6,116 nt of DNA from JAFDVL01 sp043736395 (GTDB taxonomy: Bacteria; Acidobacteriota; Blastocatellia; RBC074). Shown here in pieces: positions 1 to 5,944 of this stretch (position 1 is the stretch's first letter; every line of letters starts with the position of its first letter). The stretch lies in the NCBI GenBank assembly GCA_043736395.1, contig JAYTCQ010000187.1:1-6116 (forward strand), written 5' to 3'. Below the pieces are notes generated by a model. It saw only the letters and a program-made list of their open reading frames with translations, did no database searches and was not told where the DNA came from. The translations under genes and the position numbers were made by a program.

Positions 1-521
1 CCGATCCGAAATTGCTGCATTCCCTACTCGATAAAATTGCTGATACAGTAATTTTATATTCAAACGCGCAAATCGAAGCCGGGATTCAGGCAATTCAACT
101 TTTTGATACGTGGGCGGGAGAATTATCCGCCGCAAATTACAAAGAATTCGCGCTGCCCTACACGCAAAAAATTATTTCCGCGCTCAAACGTGATGGCGTC
201 CCTGTTACGCTTTATGTGAATGGTACTGCGAATTTATTGGAATTAATGGCGAGTTCCGGCGCGGATGTAATGAGCATTGATTGGCGCATAGACATTGCCG
301 AAGCGCGACGAAGATTAGATGCCGCCGGATATTCAAAATTATCAATTCAAGGAAACCTTGACCCGTGCGCGTTGCTGGGTACACCGGAAACAATCACCGC
401 CAGCGTCAAAGAAATCCTTGCCAAAACCAAGGGTCAGGGACATATCATGAACCTGGGACACGGCATTATGCCGATGGTTCCGGTGGAAAATGCGCGCGCA
501 TTTATTAACGCGGCGAAGTAG
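1..521 (+). CDS. hemE: Uroporphyrinogen decarboxylase, C-terminal part (5' end outside window)
   Basis: This enzyme removes four acetate carboxyls from uroporphyrinogen III to give coproporphyrinogen III, a cytoplasmic cofactor-free step of heme synthesis. About 172 residues are visible, reading from base 3. That is roughly the second half of a family usually about 340-360 residues long. Family signatures seen in order are FDTWAGELS (fragment residues 34-42), the GADVMSIDW segment with a following DIAEARRRL, QGNLDPCALL, and NLGHGIMP close to the end. The His of NLGHG matches the conserved active-site histidine of the family (human His339). The frame is open from the left edge, so the gene is truncated only by the window. 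Its TAG stop is followed 18 bases later by the start of the antitoxin-like gene on the same strand, so the two may be cotranscribed. Identification is secure. Confidence 0.96.
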   Translation, partial: DPKLLHSLLDKIADTVILYSNAQIEAGIQAIQLFDTWAGELSAANYKEFALPYTQKIISALKRDGVPVTLYVNGTANLLELMASSGADVMSIDWRIDIAEARRRLDAAGYSKLSIQGNLDPCALLGTPETITASVKEILAKTKGQGHIMNLGHGIMPMVPVENARAFINAAK

Positions 522-523
522 TT

Positions 524-532
524 AGAAAGGAG
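524..532 (+). promoter_or_regulatory. Ribosome binding site of the antitoxin-like gene
   Basis: AGAAAGGAG lies just after the hemE stop, with seven bases between it and the ATG at 540. It is a strong Shine-Dalgarno match and fixes this start. It stands out because the starts at 1193, 2505 and 3890 have no comparable motif. Confidence 0.8.
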
Positions 533-539
533 TTTTCCG

Positions 540-821
540 ATGGCAGAAATAACTCTTGAAAAAGTTCTCGCGGATGCAAAAACACTTCCACTCGAAGAAC
601 GGGAAGAACTGATTGACTTATTGCGTATACATTTAATTCGTCCCAAAAAGGCAATAGAGCAGTTGGCAAAAGAGCAAGGGAAAAAACCAGTTGATTTTGA
701 TGAATTACTCAAGCTAGGGGAATTTTTTCCTCAAGAAGAAAGTGTTAATGATTTAGTGAATACCGTTCAGCAATGGAGAAGTGGAGCTATTGCTTATAGA
801 AATCATCATGAGAATTGCTAA
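540..821 (+). CDS. Antitoxin-like small protein, apparently without its toxin
   Basis: A 93-residue, charged, soluble protein. Residues 1-30 (ITLEKVLADAKTLPLEEREELIDLLR) form a predicted helix pair of the kind seen at the start of many small type II antitoxins. The C-terminal part has a pattern (FFPQEESVNDLVNTVQQWRS) that I associate with antitoxins paired with PIN-domain toxins in environmental bacteria. This family link is by recognition of pattern, not by a search. The start is set by the strong Shine-Dalgarno site 18 bases after hemE. An ATG at 808-810 overlaps the 3' end in another frame, as toxin starts often do, but it reads only MRIANTV before a stop at 829. The gene's own TAA (819-821) directly abuts the TA target of a MITE-like element. 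No toxin is encoded nearby, so this is probably an orphan or remnant antitoxin. It could also be an unrelated small protein. Confidence 0.6.
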   Translation: MAEITLEKVLADAKTLPLEEREELIDLLRIHLIRPKKAIEQLAKEQGKKPVDFDELLKLGEFFPQEESVNDLVNTVQQWRSGAIAYRNHHENC

Positions 822-831
822 TACAGTGTAA
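808..831 (+). pseudogene. Possible seven-codon stump of a lost toxin gene
   Basis: An ATG overlaps the last codons of the antitoxin-like gene and opens a frame reading MRIANT, then V and stop. The last two codons lie inside the MITE-like element that begins at 824. PIN-domain toxins often begin with an M-R/K-[IV] strand leading to the first acidic residue, and their genes often overlap the antitoxin. The stump would therefore fit a toxin gene cut at its sixth codon. Joining the flanks without the element does not restore a PIN protein: the frame stops within about 25 codons in palindromic repeat DNA. If a toxin was here, most of it was also deleted. This is inference from very few codons. Confidence 0.25.
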
Positions 832-968
832 TTTAAGTTATGTAGCATTTTCTTTTCCCCTATTTTCCTGTCTAAAAATTCTTATGATAACGGCAGGAAA
901 GTACAGACAAGAAAATGGGGGAAAAGAAAATGATGCATACAAAATACCGCAAAATTTAAATTACGCTG
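824..968. mobile_element. MITE-like element with TA-flanked inverted ends (IS630/Tc1-mariner type)
   Basis: Imperfect terminal inverted repeats lie at about 824-873 and 905-968, and their outer ends are CAGTGTAATTTAA and TTAAATTACGCTG. Further in, both arms share the run CATTTTCTTTTCCCC. The right arm is about 14 bases longer, from an insertion or a loss in the left arm. A TA dinucleotide flanks each side (822-823 and 969-970). Insertion at TA with ends starting CAG is typical of IS630/Tc1-mariner transposons. The 145-bp length and absence of a transposase frame make this a non-autonomous, MITE-like copy. A transcript would fold into one long hairpin. The element sits immediately after the antitoxin-like stop codon. 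An alternative is a non-mobile repetitive hairpin; other copies with empty sites would settle it. Confidence 0.65.
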
Positions 969-984
969 TACTAAGCATCGAAAG

Positions 985-1150
985 TTTCCCTGCGGCTTCG
1001 CCGCCCGATGTGCGGAAAGGCTCTGCCTTTCCGATTAAGTTGAAAATTAAAGGGCTATGCCCGTTTGTGAGCTAAAGGGGCATAGCCCAAAATGTTTGCG
1101 ATTCGCAAGGAAAGGCAGAGCCTTTCCTCACATCACTGCGGCAGAGCCGT
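985..1150. repeat. Cluster of nested palindromes forming a larger imperfect inverted repeat
   Basis: At least seven short hairpins lie in about 165 bases: GCGGC-TTC-GCCGC (992-1004), GGAAAGGC-TCT-GCCTTTCC (1014-1032, one more pair outside), GGGC-TAT-GCCC (1052-1062), GGGC-ATA-GCCC (1078-1088), TTGCGA-T-TCGCAA (1096-1108), GGAAAGGC-AGA-GCCTTTCC (1109-1127) and CGGC-AGA-GCCG (1139-1149). The units on the right are reverse complements of those on the left, centred near 1070. The whole stretch can thus fold either as a row of small hairpins or as one long stem. None is followed by a T-run, so these do not look like intrinsic terminators. With the MITE-like element this accounts for the gene-free stretch between 822 and 1192. 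It resembles REP-type or other iterated intergenic palindromes. Confidence 0.75.
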
Positions 1151-1192
1151 TCAGAGAAGTTACAATTAATTTAAGCCCCATCTATTGCATTT

Positions 1193-2485
1193 ATGACGTT
1201 TACTAAAATTACTGATTACGAAGGCATCACCGAATATAAGCTCAATGCCAATGGCCTCAAAGTCCTCGTGGTTCCGCGCCGCGCCGCGCCGGTTGTCGCC
1301 TTTATGGTCGTGTACCGCGTCGGCTCCCGCAATGAAGCCGTCGGCTATACTGGCTCCACGCATTTGTTGGAGCACATGCTTTTCAAAGGCACGCCGACTT
1401 ATAACAAACAGAATGGCACTTCCATCGCGGCAGTCCTGCAAAAACAGGGCGCAGTCTTCAACGCTGACACGTGGTACGACCGGACTCGCTATTATCAAAT
1501 GTTGCCGAGCGACCAACTGGAATTAGCGGTTCATCTGGAAGCGGATCGGATGCGAAATTCGTTTATTTCTGATGAAGATCGACAGTCCGAAATGACTGTC
1601 GTACGCAACGAAATGGAACGTGGCGAAAATGATCCATCAGGAATTTTGGATGAGCGGGTCTGGGCCACCGCATTTCGTGAACATCCTTATCATCATCCGA
1701 CGATTGGATGGCGAGCCGACGTCGAAGGCGTCCCGACTGAACGGCTGAAAGAATTTTATAATGTTTTCTATCATCCGAATAATGCCACGGCGATTGTCGT
1801 CGGAGATTTTGATGAAGAAACTGCCTTGGGATTAATCGAACAACATTTCAGCCCGATTCCGTCATCGCCTTCGCCGATTCCGCCGATGTACACAACAGAA
1901 CCGCCACAGGAAGGCGAACATCGCTTTATGCTGCGACGCGCCGGACAGGTTGGGGTTGTAGAGATGGCGTGGCGTACGCCTGAAGGTACGCACGAAGATA
2001 TACCGGCGTTATCCATTCTCGACCACGTGCTTTCGGCAGGAGTCACTTCGCGGTTGTATCAATCTCTGGTTGAAACGCAACTCGCGATCGGAGCCACTTC
2101 ACACGCGTATTCATTAGTTGATCCGGGACTTTTCACTTTGACGATTACGCTTCGCCCCGGAGTCAAACACGAAGATGCAGAAGCCGCCGCCTATGCGCAA
2201 ATTGAAAAACTCAAAACTGAATTCATAACTGAAACTGAACTAAGCAAAGCCCAGAATATCATTACGACCCATTTGATTTACTTGCGAGACAGCCCCCTCG
2301 GTGTCGTGAGTGCTTTGGGCGAAGCAGAAGGCATGTCCGATTGGAAAGAGTACGTAGACTTTCCCGGGAAAATCGCAGCCGTCACCGCTGCTGATGTTCA
2401 GCGTGTTGTTAATAAATATTTTATAACCGATGCTCGTACTGTCGGTTACTTTGTCCCGAAAGAAAGCCAAGAAGAGACTTTATAG
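1193..2485 (+). CDS. M16 family zinc peptidase, zinc-binding (catalytic) subunit
   Basis: A 430-residue member of the pitrilysin/processing-peptidase family. The inverted zinc motif HLLEH lies at residues 57-61, and the third zinc ligand is most likely E140 in VVRNEMERGENDP. The stretch HPYHHPTIGW...FYHPNNATAIVVGDF (about 164-206) is typical of the first domain. The second domain carries VLSAGVTSRLYQSLVE (279-294). In active M16 partners an Arg is followed 13 residues later by a Tyr that helps hold substrate; here R287 is present but the Tyr position is G300. No signal peptide is seen, so it is probably cytoplasmic. No Shine-Dalgarno motif precedes the ATG, but a stop at 1172 leaves this as the only usual start before the conserved region. 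The next gene starts 19 bases after its stop and encodes the complementary subunit. The substrate is unknown. Confidence 0.93.
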   Translation: MTFTKITDYEGITEYKLNANGLKVLVVPRRAAPVVAFMVVYRVGSRNEAVGYTGSTHLLEHMLFKGTPTYNKQNGTSIAAVLQKQGAVFNADTWYDRTRYYQMLPSDQLELAVHLEADRMRNSFISDEDRQSEMTVVRNEMERGENDPSGILDERVWATAFREHPYHHPTIGWRADVEGVPTERLKEFYNVFYHPNNATAIVVGDFDEETALGLIEQHFSPIPSSPSPIPPMYTTEPPQEGEHRFMLRRAGQVGVVEMAWRTPEGTHEDIPALSILDHVLSAGVTSRLYQSLVETQLAIGATSHAYSLVDPGLFTLTITLRPGVKHEDAEAAAYAQIEKLKTEFITETELSKAQNIITTHLIYLRDSPLGVVSALGEAEGMSDWKEYVDFPGKIAAVTAADVQRVVNKYFITDARTVGYFVPKESQEETL

Positions 2486-2504
2486 ATTTCTTCCCCTCTC
2501 ACCT

Positions 2505-3776
2505 ATGTCTACTTTATTTGCACAACGCGCTTCACGCGAAGTGTTAGCGAACGGGATCAAATTATTGATCCTCGAAAATCATGCGAACCCAACAGTTTCC
2601 GTCTCAGGATATTTGTTGGGAGGATCGCACTTCAGCCCTTCAGGGAAATATGCAACGGCGCGCCTGACCGCCGATATGCTGGGCAAAGGAACCCGGAAGC
2701 GCAACAAACTGGAACTCGCGGAAGCCCTGGAATCACTTGGAGCCGGAGCGAATGTTTCATCGAATACATTTTCCATTTCGCTCAGTACCCAATCACTGAG
2801 CCGCGACTTTGCGACCGTGCTGGAAGCATTAGCCGAACAGCTCCGCGAACCGACTTTTCCAGACGATGAATTTGATAAAATGAAGCAGCGAAATCTTGCT
2901 TCCATTCAACGCGCACAGGACGAAACAGATCGTCGCGCGATGGAGCGGTTTTCGCAATTGGTCTTTGAAGAGCAAAGTCCGTTTCATATCTATTCCGCAA
3001 CACGTCGCATCAGCGAAATCGAAGCGACCACGACGGCGGATTTAAAGCAGTTTTATGAACAATATTACGGCGCGGCTTCAATGATTCTCGCCGTCGTCGG
3101 GGATATAAACCCCACGGACGTTTCAACGCTGGTCACCTCTCTTTTTGGCGATTGGCAGGGTGCGTCGAAGCCGGAACTAATCATTCCGACCACAGCCCTG
3201 CAAACTGCGCCAGTTGATGAAATCGTACAGATCAACGACAAGGCCAGCGTCGATGTAGTGATGGGGCACGCTTCACAACTGCGCCGTAAAAATCCCGATT
3301 ATCTGGCGGCCATTGTCGCGAATCGCGCTTTGGGGCAATCCACTTTATCTTCGCGTTTAGGCTTGAAAATCCGCGACGAAATGGGATTGACGTACGGCGT
3401 AAATTCCTATTTTTCAGATTCAGGATTCGGTGATGGGCCGTATGTTATTACCGGCACGTATGCGCCCGAAAATGTGGAATTAGCAATCAAATTAACGAAA
3501 GAAATTACGGAAGAATATTTAGTCAGCGGCATCACACAAACAGAAATCGAAGACGAACAGGCTTCAATGGTGGGCGGCTACAAAGTCGGCTTAGCCACAA
3601 ATTCAGGCATCGCCGGACAGCTCGCCAACACTGAACTTTATGAGTTAGGAGTGAGCTATTTGGACGAATTCCCCGAACACATCAAATCGTTAACAAAAGA
3701 ACAAATTGACGCCGCAATTCATAAATATATTCACCCCGAGGTAATGACCACAGTGAAGGCAGGAACAATGGAATAG
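2505..3776 (+). CDS. M16 family peptidase-like subunit lacking the zinc motif
   Basis: A 423-residue M16 homologue. The place where HxxEH should lie, in the ATARLTADMLGKGT segment, reads RLTAD (residues 53-57), so zinc ligands and the catalytic Glu are absent. The substrate-holding pair is intact: R284 in LSSRLGLKIRDEMGLTYGV and Y297, 13 residues on. This is the pattern of the non-catalytic partner in two-gene bacterial M16 systems and in mitochondrial processing peptidase. The preceding gene has the opposite pattern, so a heterodimer is strongly implied. I chose the ATG at 2505 because the family's conserved start (REVLANGIKLLILEN) follows at once. The upstream ATG at 2430 adds 25 Lys/Arg-rich residues and overlaps the first gene by 56 bases. 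No Shine-Dalgarno motif supports either start. No signal peptide is seen. Confidence 0.92.
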   Translation: MSTLFAQRASREVLANGIKLLILENHANPTVSVSGYLLGGSHFSPSGKYATARLTADMLGKGTRKRNKLELAEALESLGAGANVSSNTFSISLSTQSLSRDFATVLEALAEQLREPTFPDDEFDKMKQRNLASIQRAQDETDRRAMERFSQLVFEEQSPFHIYSATRRISEIEATTTADLKQFYEQYYGAASMILAVVGDINPTDVSTLVTSLFGDWQGASKPELIIPTTALQTAPVDEIVQINDKASVDVVMGHASQLRRKNPDYLAAIVANRALGQSTLSSRLGLKIRDEMGLTYGVNSYFSDSGFGDGPYVITGTYAPENVELAIKLTKEITEEYLVSGITQTEIEDEQASMVGGYKVGLATNSGIAGQLANTELYELGVSYLDEFPEHIKSLTKEQIDAAIHKYIHPEVMTTVKAGTME

Positions 3777-3883
3777 TGGTCGGTGGGCAGTGATCGGTGG
3801 TCGGTTCTGAATAAGTCGTGTTCTGGTTATTTGCGACAATCGAACCACCCAAACCGACTACCGCCCACCGATCCCCGCCCACC
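3777..3883. repeat. Inverted arms of degenerate 7-bp tandem repeats before hemH
   Basis: The left arm (3777-3808) consists of about four heptamers of the type TGGTCGG / TGGGCAG / TGATCGG, directly abutting the stop codon of the second M16 gene. The right arm (about 3842-3883) is the reverse complement pattern (CCGACTA, CCGCCCA, CCGATCC) and ends seven bases before the hemH ATG. The arms can pair into a stem with gaps, over a loop of about 33 bases that contains a small GTCG/CGAC pairing. Heptamer-based short tandem repeats are known as intergenic repeat families in cyanobacteria and some other phyla. Membership of a named family is not claimed. In mRNA the stem would sit exactly where hemH's ribosome binding site is expected. 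Confidence 0.7.
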
Positions 3884-3889
3884 ATTTTT

Positions 3890-4861
3890 ATGTTAGGAAT
3901 CTTACTACTCAATCTTGGCGGCCCTGAAACGTTGGACGATGTCCGTCCGTTTCTTTACAATTTATTTTCCGATCCAGAAATCGTCCGGCTACCGTACCGC
4001 TTCATGCAGAAGCCCATCGCGTGGTTTATTTCGACGACGCGCAACAAAAAATCTTCTGAATATTATTCGCAAATCGGAGGCGGATCACCACTTCGAAGGC
4101 TGACCGACGAACAGGCTGCCGCGCTTAAAACCGAGCTTGCCGCACGCGACATCAAAGCCAATGTTTATGTCGCGATGCGCTACTGGCATCCCTTCACTGA
4201 AGAAGCTCTGGAACAAATCGAACGTGATGGAATTACGGAATTAATTGTGCTGCCTTTGTACCCACATTTTTCAGTTTCTTCGACCGGGTCAAGCACGAAA
4301 GAACTCTACGCTCAACTGCAAAAACGCGGAGGAATGCGCCACATTCGCCGCCGCTATATCACCAATTGGTACAACCATAAACCGTATATTCAAACCCTCG
4401 CCGAACAGATCAAAATCGAAGCGGCAAAATTCCCGAATTCTGATCCGAGCCAGGTACATTTACTTTTCAGCGCACACAGCATCCCCGTCAGCTACGTCGA
4501 ACGCGGCGACCCGTACTTAAAACACATTGAGGAATCCGTACGATTAGTCAGCGAAGCCCTCGGCAATATTTATCCGATCCATCTCTGCTTCCAAAGCCGC
4601 GTCGGCCCCGTGAAATGGCTGACGCCTTCGACTGAAAGTATGATCCGCGACCTGAATGCCAAAGGAATTGATCAAATGTTGATGGTTCCAATCAGCTTCG
4701 TTTCCGAACACAGCGAAACGCTTTACGAGTTGGATATTCAATACAAAAAAGTAGCCGACGAAATCGGATTAAAAAATTATCGCCGTGTTCCGGCGTTCAA
4801 TTCTAATTCAGATTTTATTAGCGGATTAGCGGATTTGGTGAGTGTGAAATTGCAGCGTTAA
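3890..4861 (+). CDS. hemH: Ferrochelatase
   Basis: This enzyme inserts ferrous iron into a porphyrin at the end of heme synthesis: protoporphyrin IX in the classical route, or coproporphyrin III in the coproporphyrin-dependent route. The 323 residues are a usual length. Seen in order are GILLLNLGGPETLDDVRPFLYNLFSD (3-28), the GGGSPL turn (63-68), VAMRYWHPF (94-102), LPLYPHFSVSSTGS (121-134), LLFSAHSIP (191-199) with the catalytic His at 196, FQSRVGPVKWLTPST (234-248), and SEHSETLYELD (272-282) with the conserved acidic residue E276. Only one Cys near the C-terminus (C233) is present, so a [2Fe-2S] cluster of the kind in some ferrochelatases is unlikely. The GTG at 3818 would add 24 residues translated from repeat DNA, so the ATG at 3890 is preferred. 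There is no Shine-Dalgarno motif. It shares its strand with hemE upstream. Confidence 0.96.
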   Translation: MLGILLLNLGGPETLDDVRPFLYNLFSDPEIVRLPYRFMQKPIAWFISTTRNKKSSEYYSQIGGGSPLRRLTDEQAAALKTELAARDIKANVYVAMRYWHPFTEEALEQIERDGITELIVLPLYPHFSVSSTGSSTKELYAQLQKRGGMRHIRRRYITNWYNHKPYIQTLAEQIKIEAAKFPNSDPSQVHLLFSAHSIPVSYVERGDPYLKHIEESVRLVSEALGNIYPIHLCFQSRVGPVKWLTPSTESMIRDLNAKGIDQMLMVPISFVSEHSETLYELDIQYKKVADEIGLKNYRRVPAFNSNSDFISGLADLVSVKLQR

Positions 4862-4909
4862 CACACGAAAAAGGTACACTCCCGCAGAACCAAACAAAAG
4901 CAACAGTTG

Positions 4910-5029
4910 ATGCGCAAAATGTATATGCAATCAATTCTGAAAACCAAAGCTCCGAAACTGGTTCAGCTTGGCGGTGTCAAAGACAAGAAAGATGAAGGCA
5001 CTGGCGCACTGGCAATTAGCGGCGACTAA
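4910..5029 (+). CDS. Small 39-residue peptide, possibly a RiPP precursor-like ORF
   Basis: This short ORF begins with ATG 48 bases after hemH and ends 23 bases before a strong terminator, so it is probably the last cistron of the cluster. The peptide has a basic N-terminal half (MRKMYMQSILKTK), then APKLVQLGGV (14-23), a charged KDKKDE stretch, and a small-residue tail GTGALAISGD. The P-x-L-x-x-L-G-x-V core recalls leader peptides of lasso-type and related RiPP precursors that are bound by RiPP recognition elements. The usual Tyr three residues before the Pro is a Thr here, the Thr-x-Gly cleavage context is absent, and no maturation enzyme is in the window. The frame happens to be in phase with hemH and open from its stop, and a TTG precedes the ATG. 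The ribosome binding site is weak (AAAAG). It could be a chance ORF. Confidence 0.4.
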   Translation: MRKMYMQSILKTKAPKLVQLGGVKDKKDEGTGALAISGD

Positions 5030-5052
5030 GCAGAAGTCATCGAACTTTACTC

Positions 5053-5083
5053 AAAGGCGTAGCATTTTTGCTACGCCTTTTTT
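5053..5083 (+). terminator. Rho-independent terminator of the M16-hemH cluster
   Basis: A perfect 12-bp stem (5053-5064 with 5069-5080) encloses a TTTT loop, and a run of six T begins within the stem's 3' side (5078-5083). It directly follows the small ORF and closes the plus-strand cluster. On the minus strand the stem is followed by only three T, so it is a poorer terminator for the convergent gene ending at 5108. Some bidirectional action is possible. Confidence 0.92.
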
Positions 5084-5107
5084 ATTTAATTTTGTACTTG
5101 CGATTGA

Positions 5108-5878
5108 TTATTTGATGATGGGGATTGCTGGCTTTTTCGTAGCCTTGTAAGCCAAATAAGCTTGCTGAAATAATTCTGGTTCCTTATACATACAAGTTCT
5201 TTTTCCTTTTTTAGAGTGTTCTCTTTCGCTACTGGATGGATACTTGGGATGGTGTGCGATTAAATAATTAATATATTCAACTTGTTCGTAGTAAGTTAGA
5301 TTTATTTCATATTTTACTTTCAAAGTATCCTTTACACATTCATCTGAACGATTGAATCCTTTCAGGTCTACCAAGATATTACTTAATATTCTAAGATGTA
5401 CCGACATTTTATCATTTTCAGTTCCATTTTTTCTTTGATTTACTTTTTCTAGACGGGCATGGGATCGTTCCAGTGCTGCTATGGCATTTCGTCCTTCCAA
5501 ATTGCTTCTTACACGAAAGTTAAGATTATCAATATCCCCCAAGAGAAAACTTGCTCCTTCAAGTCTCCTGTACTCTTTATTGTAACCATTTCGTCCTTTG
5601 GTCGGATCAAATTCATTGAATATCTGAATTATTTGAGGAATTCCCTTTACCCCATCATTAAATAATGCTTTTTGCAAGTAATTACTATATTCATTTGGGT
5701 AAGTAGGCCCAAGTCCTAGATGAGCATGCCTCACGTGATCTTCACAAAATTCAATTACCCTTTGCGCTGGTGTCATCTGGATAATTTCCGCTTCTGATTT
5801 ATGGGGAAATGTTGACTGAGCTTGTAATTTGAAGCCTATACATACAACCCATAATATAAATATCCATTTTTTTTTCAT
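5108..5878 (-). CDS. Secreted protein of unknown function
   Basis: A 256-residue protein with a clear signal peptide: KKK at the N-terminus, a hydrophobic core (WIFILWVVCIGF), and a probable cleavage after LQA at residue 20. There is no lipobox at the cleavage site, so it is predicted to be exported as a soluble periplasmic or secreted protein. The mature part is mostly helical in appearance, with MTPAQRVIEFCEDHVRHAH (35-53), a segment KGIPQIIQIFNEFDPTKGRNG (78-98), and LEKVNQRKN (143-151). It has three cysteines (45, 181, 229), many charged residues, and a Lys-rich tail. I do not recognise a named domain. The ATG has an AAAGG site five bases upstream (see the separate entry). The gene ends convergently against the hemH cluster and follows the partial gene at 5945-6115 by 66 bases on the same strand. 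Its base composition is more A+T rich than the peptidase and heme genes. Confidence 0.8.
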   Translation of the reverse strand: MKKKWIFILWVVCIGFKLQAQSTFPHKSEAEIIQMTPAQRVIEFCEDHVRHAHLGLGPTYPNEYSNYLQKALFNDGVKGIPQIIQIFNEFDPTKGRNGYNKEYRRLEGASFLLGDIDNLNFRVRSNLEGRNAIAALERSHARLEKVNQRKNGTENDKMSVHLRILSNILVDLKGFNRSDECVKDTLKVKYEINLTYYEQVEYINYLIAHHPKYPSSSEREHSKKGKRTCMYKEPELFQQAYLAYKATKKPAIPIIK

Positions 5879-5883
5879 AGCTA

Positions 5884-5890
5884 CCTTTCA
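5884..5890 (-). promoter_or_regulatory. Ribosome binding site of the secreted-protein gene
   Basis: Read on the minus strand this is TGAAAGG, five bases before the ATG at 5878. It supports that start, which also gives an intact signal peptide. Confidence 0.65.
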
Positions 5891-5944
5891 TTGAAACCTT
5901 TAAGGAAATTCTAAAAATCGCAAAAACTATCCCCCTGCTTTTCA

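Noticed and set aside
815..1075. 86-codon open frame on the plus strand
   Set aside because: It runs through the MITE-like arms and the palindromes, has no ribosome binding site, and its protein follows the repeat structure rather than any domain pattern.
985..1150. CRISPR-like array or terminator cluster
   Set aside because: There are no direct repeats with regular spacers, and no hairpin is followed by a T-run. The structure is mirrored palindromes.
1160..1195. Possible promoter TTACAA-17-TATTGC before the first M16 gene
   Set aside because: The -10 hexamer matches only three of six consensus positions and the start of transcription would fall at or after the ATG. It would be believable only if leaderless transcription were shown.
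2430..2504. 25-residue extension of the second M16 protein
   Set aside because: It overlaps the conserved C-terminus of the first M16 gene, has no ribosome binding site, and would add a non-family Lys/Arg-rich tail.
3818..3889. 24-residue N-terminal extension of ferrochelatase from a GTG start
   Set aside because: It is translated from the loop and right arm of the heptamer repeat. The conserved family start begins directly after the ATG at 3890.
4910..5029. Firm call of a lasso peptide precursor
   Set aside because: The leader Tyr and Thr-x-Gly context are missing, a core starting at G32 would have no tail beyond the ring residue, and no cyclase or protease of that pathway is present.
5459..5665. 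68-codon plus-strand frame inside the secreted-protein gene
   Set aside because: It is a shadow antisense to a better-supported gene with a signal peptide and ribosome binding site.
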